From the NCBI RefSeq assembly GCF_019834675.1, contig NZ_JABUBU010000005.1, positions 84,264-148,263 on the forward strand: a DNA stretch of 64,000 nt, read 5' to 3'. Below are positions 19,053 through 26,973 of the stretch, in pieces. The notes below the pieces were generated by a model. The model saw nothing but the letters and a program-made list of their open reading frames with translations. It had not been told where the DNA came from and did not search any database. The DNA is from Rhodococcoides corynebacterioides. GTDB taxonomy: Bacteria; Actinomycetota; Actinomycetes; Mycobacteriales; Mycobacteriaceae. Position 1 is the stretch's first letter. Each line of letters starts with the position of its first letter. The translations under genes and the position numbers were made by a program.

Positions 19053-19402
19053 GATGCGAATTCTGTCAGGTCGTGCGCGGACTCGGAACGCGAAACTTCG
19101 TTGACCACCAGCGCGGTCAACGACTCCGAGACCGTCACGCAGGCGTTCACGACGACCGGTGTCGCCCCGTCGAGGCAGGCGCGGTCGGTGCGCGCGAACG
19201 CACGCGGAAAGAGCCAGAACGGGATCGAACCGGTGGCGTCGACGAACAGTCCACGCGCCCACGGTCCCGACTGCTCGTGCCGCCTGACCATCACCTCGAC
19301 AAAGGACCCGACCAACACGGCATGGGTTCCGTTCTCGGCTTTCCCGTCGATCACATCGTGGACCCGAATCCGCGGCTCGATTGATGCGCTGTCATCTGCC
19401 AT
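19049..19402 (-). CDS. Small OB-fold nucleic-acid-binding protein
   Basis: A 117-aa protein. The order of strands (RIRVHDVI, AVLVGSFVEVMV, WARGLFVDATGSIPFWLFPRAF, PVVVNACVTV) reads like a single OB-fold of the RPA or ExoVII-large-subunit type. ATG 19402 has GGGAG 9 nt upstream and is preferred over an upstream start. The stop overlaps the DUF6308 start by 4 nt. Single-stranded nucleic acid binding is inferred from the fold; no partner is known. Confidence 0.7.
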   Translation of the reverse strand: MADDSASIEPRIRVHDVIDGKAENGTHAVLVGSFVEVMVRRHEQSGPWARGLFVDATGSIPFWLFPRAFARTDRACLDGATPVVVNACVTVSESLTALVVNEVSRSESAHDLTEFAS

Positions 19403-19575
19403 CGCGGGAGGCTCCCACACGACGCCGACAATCCAGCGACCCACACGTGCGACCATGCTGCGGCGCCGCGACGGTCGCGTGTCGTACCCCCGGTGTAAAC
19501 AGCGGGCACACACCTCGTGGGCGCCGCGCTGATCCGCCGTTCGTGGTGCATCACCTGACCGACGGGAGACCGCTC

Positions 19576-19851
19576 GTGCTCACTCCACTCGCCATCGCCG
19601 GCGGAGGACTGCTGATCCTCCTCGTCCGCCATCTCGCCGATACCCGCCGCGGTGTCGTCGGGTTCGTCGCCAACGCGCTCGTCGTGATCGGCGCGCTCGC
19701 CGTCGGTGCTGTCGTCATCGGCGCACTCGTCGCGGGCGCGGCCGTGCTCGCGTTGATCGCGGCCGTGTGTCTGTTCGCCATTCCGCTCGCGTTGCTCGGC
19801 GGGTCGGTCGGCAACGGCAGCAAGAGCACCTACCCGCGCCGCTACTACTGA
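19576..19851 (+). CDS. Small membrane protein (hypothetical)
   Basis: A 91-aa protein with an N-terminal hydrophobic helix (LAIAGGGLLILLV), a short basic loop (RHLADTRRG) and a second long hydrophobic hairpin, ending in a polar basic tail (STYPRRYY). GTG 19576 has GGGAG 8 nt upstream. No family is recognised. Its 3' end overlaps the convergent gene by 7 nt. Confidence 0.6.
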   Translation: MLTPLAIAGGGLLILLVRHLADTRRGVVGFVANALVVIGALAVGAVVIGALVAGAAVLALIAAVCLFAIPLALLGGSVGNGSKSTYPRRYY

Positions 19852-20342
19852 CCCTCGCGCCGCCACCCCACCAGGTGGCGTTTGTCGAACAGGTCCCATG
19901 AGTAGATCGCGGATGCAATCACCGCGACCGCACCGATACCCGCGGCGAACCGCCAGTAGTCGGCCACCGCCGTTTCCTCGACACCGACCCACGCCATGAA
20001 CGTCAGGAAAGTGGCCGCGACACCGGCCCCGGTCGGGACAGCCACCACCACGGCCCGCACCCACCCCGGCGCGATCGGGGCCAGGACACGCATCACCGCC
20101 CGCACCGCCAGGGCCACGAGAACCGCCGTTCCCCCGAGCAACGTGCACACCACGACCACGGTGATCGGAACCCCGATGAGAATCCACGCCACGAGGCCCA
20201 AGAGGTTGAGGCCATCCTGGGAGATGTCAATGACTACTACGACGACCCAGGTGGCGATGGTGCAGAGCGCCGGCCAGAGCATCGCCTGCACCCGCCAGCT
20301 CAGCCCGGTGCGTCGATAGCGAGGGTCGTCGGGGTCGGGCAC
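19845..20342 (-). CDS. Four-helix integral membrane protein (hypothetical)
   Basis: A 165-aa protein with four clear transmembrane segments (about residues 24-40, 50-78, 90-117 and 128-146) and charged ends (MPDPDDPRYRR at the start, DKRHLVGWRREGQ at the end). No catalytic motif is visible. Proteins like this are common in actinobacterial conjugative elements and have no assigned role. It converges with the small membrane protein to its left. Confidence 0.65.
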   Translation of the reverse strand: MPDPDDPRYRRTGLSWRVQAMLWPALCTIATWVVVVVIDISQDGLNLLGLVAWILIGVPITVVVVCTLLGGTAVLVALAVRAVMRVLAPIAPGWVRAVVVAVPTGAGVAATFLTFMAWVGVEETAVADYWRFAAGIGAVAVIASAIYSWDLFDKRHLVGWRREGQ

Positions 20343-20555
20343 GCCTCGAGCCTCCCACGTCGCCGAGCGGTGTCGTCGGTGATGCGTGTGTCGGTGTCGT
20401 GTTTTACAGTCGTCGGTGTTCGACCGTCGATGAGGGTCACGGTCGAGCGTCCATCACCGGTCGTCACACACCGCGTGTGCACACCACCGCTGCTGCGGGG
20501 GTGCACCTTTCGCGTACCTGTTGTGCGGCCGTCGACGCTCCCACGAGAGGCCCTC

Positions 20556-20954
20556 ATGTCTTCGATCACCACGCTCGACAAGGACACCGTTCTCGCGCGC
20601 GCTCGCGCCGCGATCGACACCCGCACCCGCTACGTCGAATTTCTTTTCGACGCCGCAGCCGCCGCCTCCGCCGCACACACCGCGGCCGAAGCCGCCCGCA
20701 GTGCGGCGGCGGACGCCGACACCGCACTGGCGAAGGCGTACAAGGACGCCGTCGACGCCGGCTGGACGCCGGCCGAACTGAAGTCCGCCGGCCTGCCCGC
20801 ACCGGCCTCCCCGCGTAAGCCGTCGCGGCGCGCGTCGGGTCGACGCATCCGCCCCGCCATCGATACACCCGCCGACACCGCGGTCGGCGACGGGGACGGC
20901 TCGACTGGCGCCGTCGACGCTCGCGCCGCGGGCGGTGCGGAGGTCCACCAGTGA
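20556..20954 (+). CDS. Alanine-rich coiled-coil protein (hypothetical)
   Basis: A 132-aa protein. Residues 10-75 form an Ala/Asp/Lys-rich amphipathic helix that looks like coiled coil; the rest is a disordered Pro/Arg/Asp-rich tail. ATG 20556 has GAGAGG 6 nt upstream. The stop overlaps the next start by 4 nt (GTGA), so it is co-translated with the following damaged gene. No function is suggested by the sequence. Confidence 0.6.
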   Translation: MSSITTLDKDTVLARARAAIDTRTRYVEFLFDAAAAASAAHTAAEAARSAAADADTALAKAYKDAVDAGWTPAELKSAGLPAPASPRKPSRRASGRRIRPAIDTPADTAVGDGDGSTGAVDARAAGGAEVHQ

Positions 20955-21993
20955 CGGTCGTGGAGGCGGTGATCACCGACCGGCGGGGCGACGGCAGCGG
21001 CCCACGCAGTGTGCACACACACGGGGTGTTCCCGGACGAATCCGCAGCGACCTGCTTCGTGCGGAACCAGCTCGTCGCCCTCCCCGCTCGCGGGGTCACC
21101 GACGTGCACGTGAGCCTGACCGCGCTCGGCGGAGACGACACCGCGCGGCCGCTGCATGACGTCTTCGGCGCGGTGGCCACCGTCGCGGCCGAGTTCGACA
21201 CTCCCCCGGCCGTCGAACGGGACCTCGCCGCAACACTGACCCGCGCCGCCCGCAGTCGCCGCGTCGACGTCGCCGCCGTCCTCGAACGGGCGGCGGCAAC
21301 CGCGGCGGCGAACGTCGGCGGCGCCGACCTACTGCTCGCAGCCTCACCGGAATCAGTGGCGGCGCACCACGTGTCCGCGTTGGCCGGCCTGGGCACCGAT
21401 CCGGAACTGCCGCTACTGCGGCGCACCGAACCGGTGGTGCTCTATTCCGAAACGCGCGACCAACAGCTCGACGACTACGGCATCCGCGAACTGTGCACGC
21501 GGGACACCGTCGCGATTAGGGCGGAGCTGCGCCCGCCGACCGTGACGGTGCGCCGCGGGAGGAGTTGGATGCGGAGCTGGCGGCGGTGCAGACGCTCTGC
21601 GAGGCAGACGTGGAGACGTACGTGGCGACGTGGATCGCGGCGGCGACGTCGCGGGCCCGCGACCTCGGGTTGCCCGACGATGTGCCGGTGCTGCTGTCGA
21701 CCGATGCCACCGAGAGTTACGACGACGGGGATCTCGAACCGCTCTACGACTACGCCTTCGCTACCGTCGCGTTGCCGGGGTGCGGGTACACCCCGACCAC
21801 GTACCCGCACCGCGACGCCAGCGGGATGCCGGACGTCGAGGCGTTCGTCGACGCCGAACGCACCGCAAGCCGCTCGTATCGAGATCGCGCCGCCAGCGCT
21901 CGCAACAAGCACAGTCGACGCGAATCCGGTGTTGAGCGTGCTGCAGGCGAACCCCCCTCAATCCAGAAGCGTCGTCCTCGGAACCCCTTCTAA
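20951..21993 (+). pseudogene. Hypothetical gene split by a frameshift
   Basis: Protein-like sequence runs from GTG 20951 in one frame (VTDVHVSLTALGGDD, VVLYSETRDQQLDDYGIREL) to about 21515. It then becomes an Arg/Ser/Trp-rich shadow while protein-like sequence resumes one base earlier in the reading register (REELDAELAAVQTLCEADVETY, then LEPLYDYAFATVALPGCGYTP) to the TAA at 21991-21993. A TAG at 21517-21519 closes the second frame upstream, so the two halves join only by a frameshift between about 21515 and 21560. The cause could be a mutation, a sequencing error or programmed slippage. The family is unknown. The last third of the gene is duplicated at 25.1 kb. Confidence 0.6.
21731..21888 (+). 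repeat. 158-bp direct repeat, copy 1
   Basis: The segment from ATCTCGAACCGCTCTACG to the TATCGAGATCGC region is present again at 25100-25257 with about eleven mismatches and no gaps. Here it lies inside the frameshifted gene. Confidence 0.9.
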
Positions 21994-21998
21994 CGCGA

Positions 21999-22029
21999 CG
22001 AGGGCCCCACCCTCAGGGTGGGGCCCTCG
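21999..22029. terminator. Bidirectional hairpin terminator
   Basis: A 15-bp perfect stem (arm CGAGGGCCCCACCCT) with a single unpaired base, placed between two convergent genes that end at 21993 and 22041. It can serve both strands. Confidence 0.8.
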
Positions 22030-22040
22030 CGCGGGGCTCG

Positions 22041-22421
22041 TCAGCGGCAAGCAGCGAGACCCGTGGGCGTCCGGTACCACTTGCCGGACTTGAACCCGAT
22101 GTTCTTGCAGACCTGCGAGTACGAGTGGTAGATCGTCTTCTCCGTCGGCTTGATGTTGCCCGCCGCGTAGAGGTACTTGCAGTCGACGCCGTTCTTCCTG
22201 TCGACAGCGGTCTTGTAGTAGTGCTTCGGCGACGCACCCCTCGGGCTAGTCATCTGCTGGGCCGGAGTGCGGTCGTAACAGTACTGGTAGTACTCGATTA
22301 CTCCGCCGTTGTGGACAGGGCCGGCAGAGGCGGCGGGAGCGATGACGGTGAGTCCTGCGGCGACCATGGCGAGTGTCGCCAGAACGGTGCCGACGGCTCG
22401 TTTCAGAGCGAAGAGAGACAT
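22041..22421 (-). CDS. Secreted cysteine-containing protein (hypothetical)
   Basis: A 126-aa protein with a classic Sec signal peptide: basic start, hydrophobic helix (AVGTVLATLAMVAAGLTVIA) and a predicted cut after APAASA near residue 33. The mature domain of about 93 aa is basic, tyrosine-rich and has four cysteines (YQYCYDR, VDCKY, QVCKN, AACR), consistent with two disulfides outside the cell. I do not recognise the family. ATG 22421 has CGGAGG 7 nt upstream. A structured leader precedes it and a strong terminator follows, so it is a stand-alone unit. Confidence 0.8.
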   Translation of the reverse strand: MSLFALKRAVGTVLATLAMVAAGLTVIAPAASAGPVHNGGVIEYYQYCYDRTPAQQMTSPRGASPKHYYKTAVDRKNGVDCKYLYAAGNIKPTEKTIYHSYSQVCKNIGFKSGKWYRTPTGLAACR

Positions 22422-22507
22422 CTGTTCCTCCGGTTCGTCGAGGGCGTTGTGCCCTCATGTCCGCGGAAGCCACCGGTATCGAACCGGAGAGATTGGCTTC
22501 CGCGGAC
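22422..22507 (-). promoter_or_regulatory. Structured 5' leader with possible Shine-Dalgarno switch
   Basis: Read as RNA on the minus strand, the leader has a long hairpin at 22507-22459 (13-bp outer stem GTCCGCGGAAGCC with its complement, inner 5-bp stem CCGGT/ACCGG) and a 6-bp hairpin at 22456-22440 (GAGGGC/GCCCTC). The segment CTCCGGTTCG at 22489-22480, inside the long hairpin, is exactly complementary to CGAACCGGAG at 22437-22428, which holds the ribosome site. Forming one pairing breaks the other. Confidence 0.5.
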
Positions 22508-23547
22508 TTGCCTGGGAGATCCCATCTTCGCGAGCATCTGACTCGCGGGATGACTTCCTCGACAGCGCCCCCTGGTTCCCGCGCCGGTTGGCGCCGATGC
22601 GGAGGGGGCCTGAACGATTCAGTAACAAGGGAAGTTAATACAGACCGACTGGGCCGTCAATAGTTGAGAGTCACCAAAAGCCGGGCCCCTGTGGGGTCCG
22701 GCCAGTGGCGGAGTACGTGGCGCGCCAACACCGCGCACCCAATGGGCTCCCAGGCAAGGAACCGTTTATATATAGATCGCCTCGCGGCTGACCTATACGA
22801 GAAACATAAGTGCTCAGGGCACTATTCGCCTCTCGATCAGAGGATTTTACGCACACCCCGCTTACAAGAGCAACACATTAGACGCAAGGCCTCTGACCTC
22901 GGTTTATGCAGCCGAGTAGTCACCTGCCACCCCGATCTTGCCTCACCGGGTGCAGTTCTACCTGTGTCCACGTTCCGGTATGACCGTTGAAGACGCGGCC
23001 GTCGGCGGTGACGTGGCGGGTGTCGCGCTCGGCCATGCCTCTATCAGCGGTGATCCGACGCCTTCTCCTGTCGGCGGCGACACTCGGGGAGACGTGAGAA
23101 ACGCCAGGGGACTCGGAGCCATACCGACCGAAGACGACCAGGTCACCGGGGTGGGTGACGTGGTCGAAGAAGATAACGGGGGACCTCCCCCTCGGCCCGG
23201 TCGGGGACGGCTCCCCACTGGTGCGGCCCTCCGGTGCGGTGCACCTCGGGTGGTGCGGGCGCCCCCTGTTGTGGGGGCACCCGCACCGGGTGAGGGGGTG
23301 CTACTCCTCGGCGGTGTCGGCGGTGAGCTGCTGGTGGGCCTGCTCGGGGTGAGTTCGGCCGCGTGAGCTGCGCGGCCGGCGGTTGTCCCCGGTGGTGGGT
23401 CCGACCCCGGTTGTGGGTGCCTGAGATCGAGCGCAGCGGCCGGGAAATCTTGGGCATCCACACGAGGAACACGGTCGGTCCACGGCTGGGGGCAGCCGTC
23501 TGGTGAGCCTCCCGCCTCCGGTCGCCGCGGACTGCTGCAATAGCAGG
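22508..23547. other. 1-kb stretch without a confident gene, rich in hairpins
   Basis: No reading frame here has convincing protein composition on both halves. Base composition drops well below that of the flanks at about 22630-22950. Hairpins seen: 22523-22552 (10 bp with a bulge), about 22563-22612 (nested), 22681-22701 (9 bp) and 23252-23287 (8+6 bp). A minus-strand frame around 23175-22925 contains a protein-like run (VIFFDHVTHPGDLVVFGRYG, later RHVTADGRVFNGHTGTW) with no good start and could be a decayed gene. Confidence 0.5.
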
Positions 23548-24891
23548 ATGAACAGCGGCGACGCACCGGTCGATGAACCGAAACCAGAACACTTATGGCG
23601 GTGGGTCATCGCCGGCACCATCGCAACCACGGTTATCGGCGCGGCGCTCTTCTACCTGTTCGCGTGGCAGCAAGGCGGTCACGTGTGGAACTGGTCGCTA
23701 CGCGAGACAACTGGTCAGCAAATTTTCGATTCGGCTCGCACTACGGTCGCTCTCGTTGGCGTCATCGGACTCGGCGGCGCGGCACTGCTCGCCTACCGCC
23801 GCCAGCGCACAACCGAGCGAAGCACAGCGCTCAGCAGTCAGGCAGTGACACTCAGCCGCCAACAGTTCACACACGATGAAGTACGCATACTCCGAGAGCG
23901 CTACACCTCGGCAGCTGAGCAACTAGGGTCAGATTCGTTCGCCATCCGGCTCGCCGGTGTCTACGCCTTCGCATCCCTCGCCGACGACTGGGCGGAGGCC
24001 GGCAACACCTCGGAAAGACAAGTTTGTATCGACGTGCTGTGCGCGTATCTCCGCACACCGACCGGGGGGGGGAGGGATCTCGCGTCAGCCACTGACGCAG
24101 ATTCAGGCACATCCGCCGGGCTGAATGCTCAAGAAGAGCAGGTGCGATCAACCATCGTGCGTGTCATCGCCGACCACACTCGCGATGCCCGCCGCGTCGG
24201 AGCTCGTACAGCCCAAGTGCTGAAAGCGCCGTGGAAAAACTGCGACTTCGACCTCAGGGGAGCTCGACTGACCAACATAGACTGGAGTCACTGCCAGTTT
24301 CTCGGGGCTCTCGATCTGTCGGGTGCGCACTTCATCTCTGGCGCAGATTTCAGCAGTTGCGTTTTCGAGCGTGTCTCGTTCGTAGACGCGAGGTTCGGTT
24401 CCGAACAAGAGGGTTCGCCGACTACCGTTCGCTTCCAGGACTGTCTGTTCACCGAGGCGGACTTCGAGTGGGCAAGGTTCTTTGTGAGCGTGGACTTCGC
24501 TCGGGCTACGAACCGGGGCACGCTCAGATTCGACCTGGCCTCGTTCCGTGGTCTACGGACCAATTTCCACGAGATGACCTTCGAAACCGGGAGCGGGACA
24601 ACGTTTAATGCGGCCGACTTCGCGGGGGCAGTTCGGTTCACGTCCGGAACGTTCGAAGGCGCGGTCGAGCTGTCACTGGCGAGTTTTGCCGAGGTCAGCA
24701 CGCTCAGCTTTCGCACACCGAAGAGCTGGGATGTGCCGCCGACCCTTCCTTGGTCAGAAGACGGTGAAGTGCCATCGTTCATGGACTCCGGGTGGCCGCC
24801 GCCGATTCCCGCCGAGACAGACGGCGCTGCCAAGAGCGATGCGCGAGACGCTGCTGCACGTGGAGCAACCGAACCGAAGACTGACAACTAA
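23548..24891 (+). CDS. Membrane-anchored pentapeptide-repeat protein
   Basis: A 447-aa protein with a short cytosolic N-terminus and two membrane helices (about residues 19-38 and 62-80). A conserved block follows (RYTSAAEQLGSDSFAIRLAGVYAFASLADDW, CIDVLCAYLR) that marks a common bacterial group of membrane pentapeptide proteins. Residues 230-400 carry degenerate A(D/N)(L/F)xx-type repeats (FDLRGARL, LDLSGAHF, ADFSSCVF, ADFEWARF). The C-terminal tail is acidic and disordered. ATG 23548 is preferred over an upstream shadow start. A run of nine Gs at 24064-24072 lies inside the gene. The cellular target is unknown. Confidence 0.85.
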   Translation: MNSGDAPVDEPKPEHLWRWVIAGTIATTVIGAALFYLFAWQQGGHVWNWSLRETTGQQIFDSARTTVALVGVIGLGGAALLAYRRQRTTERSTALSSQAVTLSRQQFTHDEVRILRERYTSAAEQLGSDSFAIRLAGVYAFASLADDWAEAGNTSERQVCIDVLCAYLRTPTGGGRDLASATDADSGTSAGLNAQEEQVRSTIVRVIADHTRDARRVGARTAQVLKAPWKNCDFDLRGARLTNIDWSHCQFLGALDLSGAHFISGADFSSCVFERVSFVDARFGSEQEGSPTTVRFQDCLFTEADFEWARFFVSVDFARATNRGTLRFDLASFRGLRTNFHEMTFETGSGTTFNAADFAGAVRFTSGTFEGAVELSLASFAEVSTLSFRTPKSWDVPPTLPWSEDGEVPSFMDSGWPPPIPAETDGAAKSDARDAAARGATEPKTDN

Positions 24892-25099
24892 TCAGTAAGA
24901 CCGCGCCCGGTTTCGGGCTGGACGGCTGCCGCAGGCGTCTTCTACATTCGCAAGCGGATCGAGACGCCGTGCGGGTCGCCTCGGTCGTTCCCAGCACTCC
25001 ACAGGTGAGTCGAGCAACGGTGCCGCGTCAGCGTGCAACCGGGTGCGGTGACTCACCGGGACCGACCGTCTCAAAAGGCCACATTCCATGTCCGCACCC

Positions 25100-25257
25100 A
25101 TCTCGAACCGCTCTACGACTACGCCTTCGCCACCGTCGCGTTGCCGGGGTGCGGGTACACCCCCACCACCTACCCGCACCGCGACACCAGCGGGATGCCC
25201 GACGTCGAGGCGTTCGTTGACGCCGAACGCACCGCACACCGTTCGTATCGGGACCGC
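25100..25257 (+). pseudogene. Truncated gene fragment: 158-bp direct repeat, copy 2
   Basis: A near copy of the C-terminal third of the frameshifted gene at 20951-21993 (EPLYDYAFATVALPGCGYTP is retained). It is joined in the wrong frame to an unrelated start (ATG 25088, MSAPI) preceded by what looks like an upstream region. It cannot make the original protein and marks a recombination junction. About 360 bp after it hold only a terminator hairpin before the next gene. Confidence 0.75.
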
Positions 25258-25417
25258 GTCGGCCGGTGACCCCGGCGGCGACGTACCTGCGAAGCGGTTT
25301 GTCTGCTCGATTTCGACCGTCTCCGCGCATCTCTTCTCGGGTGGACGACGACGTGAGCGTGACGGACCGAGGCTGCGGTCGTGAGTTGCCGGTTCTGGTG
25401 CCGCGGCCGTCAGACGA

Positions 25418-25450
25418 CGAGAGCCGCAGACCAGTGGTCTGCGGCTCTCG
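25418..25450. terminator. Strong hairpin terminator
   Basis: Perfect 15-bp stem (arm CGAGAGCCGCAGACC) with a 3-nt loop AGT. It sits in the gap between the duplicated fragment and the convergent small membrane-protein gene, so it probably ends transcripts from both sides. Confidence 0.75.
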
Positions 25451-25626
25451 ACGTGCAAGGGACGGTGCCCGCCAGTGCGCCTCTCGGCAGGTGGCCGCTC
25501 GTAGCGGCGAAAGGGGTGGTACCCGGGGCATTGGGACCGAACACCGTCGGCCTGTCCAACGACGGGGGCGGCAAAGGTATTCCGGTGTCGTCGGCCGGGA
25601 CGGCCGGCGTGTGTGCGCGGTGTGGT

Positions 25627-25971
25627 TCAGCGGGGGTCGGTCGTCCAGGGGCGGTCGGCGCGGTCGTCGTCGGCGACGGCGGTGGTGAGCGACCACGGTT
25701 GCTGCGACTGTTCCGGCCGGTCGGTGGCCGCTGGTCGCTGCGACTGGCTGTGTCCGCGGATCAGCATGGTCATCGCGATGAGGGCGAACACCACGGTCAG
25801 CATCAGTCCGCCGTCGGCGGCGGTGAGGTTCCCCCCCGATGCGAATCCGCGGTCGGCGGTCGCGTTACCGATCAGCATTACCGAGCACATCGCGATCACC
25901 AGGACGAGCAGGGCGAGGGTCAGCTTGGTCAGCAGCGGCATCGAACTGGTGGCCTTACGGAAGTCGGGCAC
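25627..25971 (-). CDS. Small two-helix membrane protein (hypothetical)
   Basis: A 114-aa protein with two membrane segments (about residues 15-33 and 53-71) separated by a short polar loop (NATADRGFASGGN), followed by a disordered Gln/Ser/Pro/Asp-rich tail. GTG 25971 has AAAGAGG 8 nt upstream. No family is recognised. Confidence 0.6.
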   Translation of the reverse strand: MPDFRKATSSMPLLTKLTLALLVLVIAMCSVMLIGNATADRGFASGGNLTAADGGLMLTVVFALIAMTMLIRGHSQSQRPAATDRPEQSQQPWSLTTAVADDDRADRPWTTDPR

Positions 25972-26082
25972 AGGGAAGGACCTCTTTTGTCTGGTGGGTC
26001 GGACGGCGCCAGGGGGCACCAACACGAAGCCGTCAGCCGGTGGGCGGCGCACGTCGCCCGTCGGGGTGGAGAACTGCGCTGG

Positions 26083-26469
26083 TCAGGTGTTGACGAGCTG
26101 GCTGACGCGTTGGAAGGTCACCCCGAGCAGGGTTCCGATGTCGCGGACGGGGACCTGGGCGGCGGCGAGTTCGCGGGCGAACGCGGCGGTGTCGGCGCGG
26201 ACCTTCGCCTCCTCGGCTTCGAGGCGATCGCGGCGGGCGCGAATGTCGGCCACGCGGGCGGTGAGGTCACCGTCCCCGGCGGCGAGTTCGACGTGCACGT
26301 CGATACTCACCTCGTCGAGCGCAGTGCCGGTCTCGAGGGCCACCAGTTCACGGGCGGCGGTGTCGACGTCGCCGAGTCGGCGGGCTTGGGTGAGGGCGTC
26401 CAGTTCGGGCACGGCGACCATCCACCACTTGCCGTCGCGGGTCACCGACACCGTGTAGGTCGTGCTCAC
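26083..26469 (-). CDS. hicB: HicB-like antitoxin
   Basis: A 128-aa protein. Residues 1-60 form the HicB partial-RNase-H fold (TYTVSVTRDGKWWMVAVPEL, then A-E-VALETG), which binds and blocks HicA. A charged coiled coil follows (about 70-105) and the C-terminus (VPVRDIGTLLGVTFQRVSQLV, about 108-128) is a helix-turn-helix that should bind the operator. GTG 26469 overlaps the HicA stop by 4 nt. Toxin-first order and the overlap are typical of hicAB. It should autorepress the promoter upstream of hicA. Confidence 0.83.
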   Translation of the reverse strand: MSTTYTVSVTRDGKWWMVAVPELDALTQARRLGDVDTAARELVALETGTALDEVSIDVHVELAAGDGDLTARVADIRARRDRLEAEEAKVRADTAAFARELAAAQVPVRDIGTLLGVTFQRVSQLVNT

Positions 26470-26669
26470 TGCTCTCGCGCCTCCTTCATGGCCTTGACGA
26501 TGTTGCGGTACACACCCGGCGAGATGGTGCGGTGCCCATCCGGAACGGTGATCTTCACCGACCCGTCGGCGGACACCCACATCGTGTGCGAGCCGACCGT
26601 GCGGAGCGGGGAGAACCCTGCGCCGCGGAGTTCCTTCTGCACTTTGCGAGTGGGCTGATCCGCGACCAT
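26466..26669 (-). CDS. hicA: HicA-like mRNA interferase toxin
   Basis: A 67-aa protein of usual HicA length. The dsRBD-like fold is readable: basic first helix (TRKVQKELRGAGF), strand with the catalytic histidine in RTVGSHTMW (His28), then VPDGHRTISPGVYRNIVKAM. HicA cleaves mRNA and stops growth unless held by HicB. The ATG is 6 nt after a good -10 box, so the mRNA is probably leaderless. On an element this pair would favour maintenance. Confidence 0.88.
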   Translation of the reverse strand: MVADQPTRKVQKELRGAGFSPLRTVGSHTMWVSADGSVKITVPDGHRTISPGVYRNIVKAMKEAREQ

Positions 26670-26675
26670 GATTCT

Positions 26676-26705
26676 AGTCTAGCCTACTGGACTGTTTCTA
26701 GTCAA
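26676..26705 (-). promoter_or_regulatory. hicAB promoter with CTAG-rich operator
   Basis: On the minus strand TTGACT (26705-26700), an 18-nt spacer and TAGACT (26681-26676) precede the hicA ATG by 6 nt. The spacer and flanks repeat CTAG/CCAGT-like motifs, a plausible HicB operator. Confidence 0.6.
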
Positions 26706-26730
26706 TCGCGCTAGACGAATGCAGGCGACG

Positions 26731-26973
26731 TCAGAACAGGACGTGTTGTGCGTCGGCGGCGGCTCGGTCGCGGTCGGCGCACCACAGGGAATGCAGGTGC
26801 CGGGCGACGCGGGAGTGCACACCGAGGTCGTCGGCGAGCGTGGCCCAGTCGGCGTTGCGGGCGAGTTCGGTGCCGAGCCAGCGGCCGGCGTCGACTCCGT
26901 CTGCGGTGAGCGTCCCGTCGGCGGTGAGGTACCGATCTGGATCCGCGACGGCCGCGTCCTGGTGCTGCGTCAT
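26731..26973 (-). CDS. Small hypothetical protein
   Basis: An 80-aa acidic protein (WLGTELARNADWATLADDLGVHSRVARHLHSLW) with helical character and a possible helix-turn-helix in its second half. ATG 26973 shares its A with the stop of the DnaB N-terminal protein and has AGGAGG just upstream, so it is the third gene of the nrdH-like operon. No family is recognised. Confidence 0.6.
   Translation of the reverse strand: MTQHQDAAVADPDRYLTADGTLTADGVDAGRWLGTELARNADWATLADDLGVHSRVARHLHSLWCADRDRAAADAQHVLF

Noticed and set aside
19345..19575. Longer start for the small membrane-protein gene at 19.4 kb
   Set aside because: The first 65 residues are Arg/Pro/Cys-rich shadow of the OB-fold gene; GTG 19576 has a proper ribosome site.
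22459..22507. tRNA-like or minihelix structure (T-arm-like TTCGATA loop on a long stem)
   Set aside because: No D arm or anticodon arm can be drawn and the loop segment is better explained by its complementarity to the Shine-Dalgarno region.
22750..22920. Possible phage-type tRNA in the AT-richer stretch
   Set aside because: No T-arm consensus and no anticodon stem with U33 could be assembled on either strand.
22664..22990. 108-aa plus-strand ORF
   Set aside because: Composition looks random, it crosses several hairpins and has no ribosome site.
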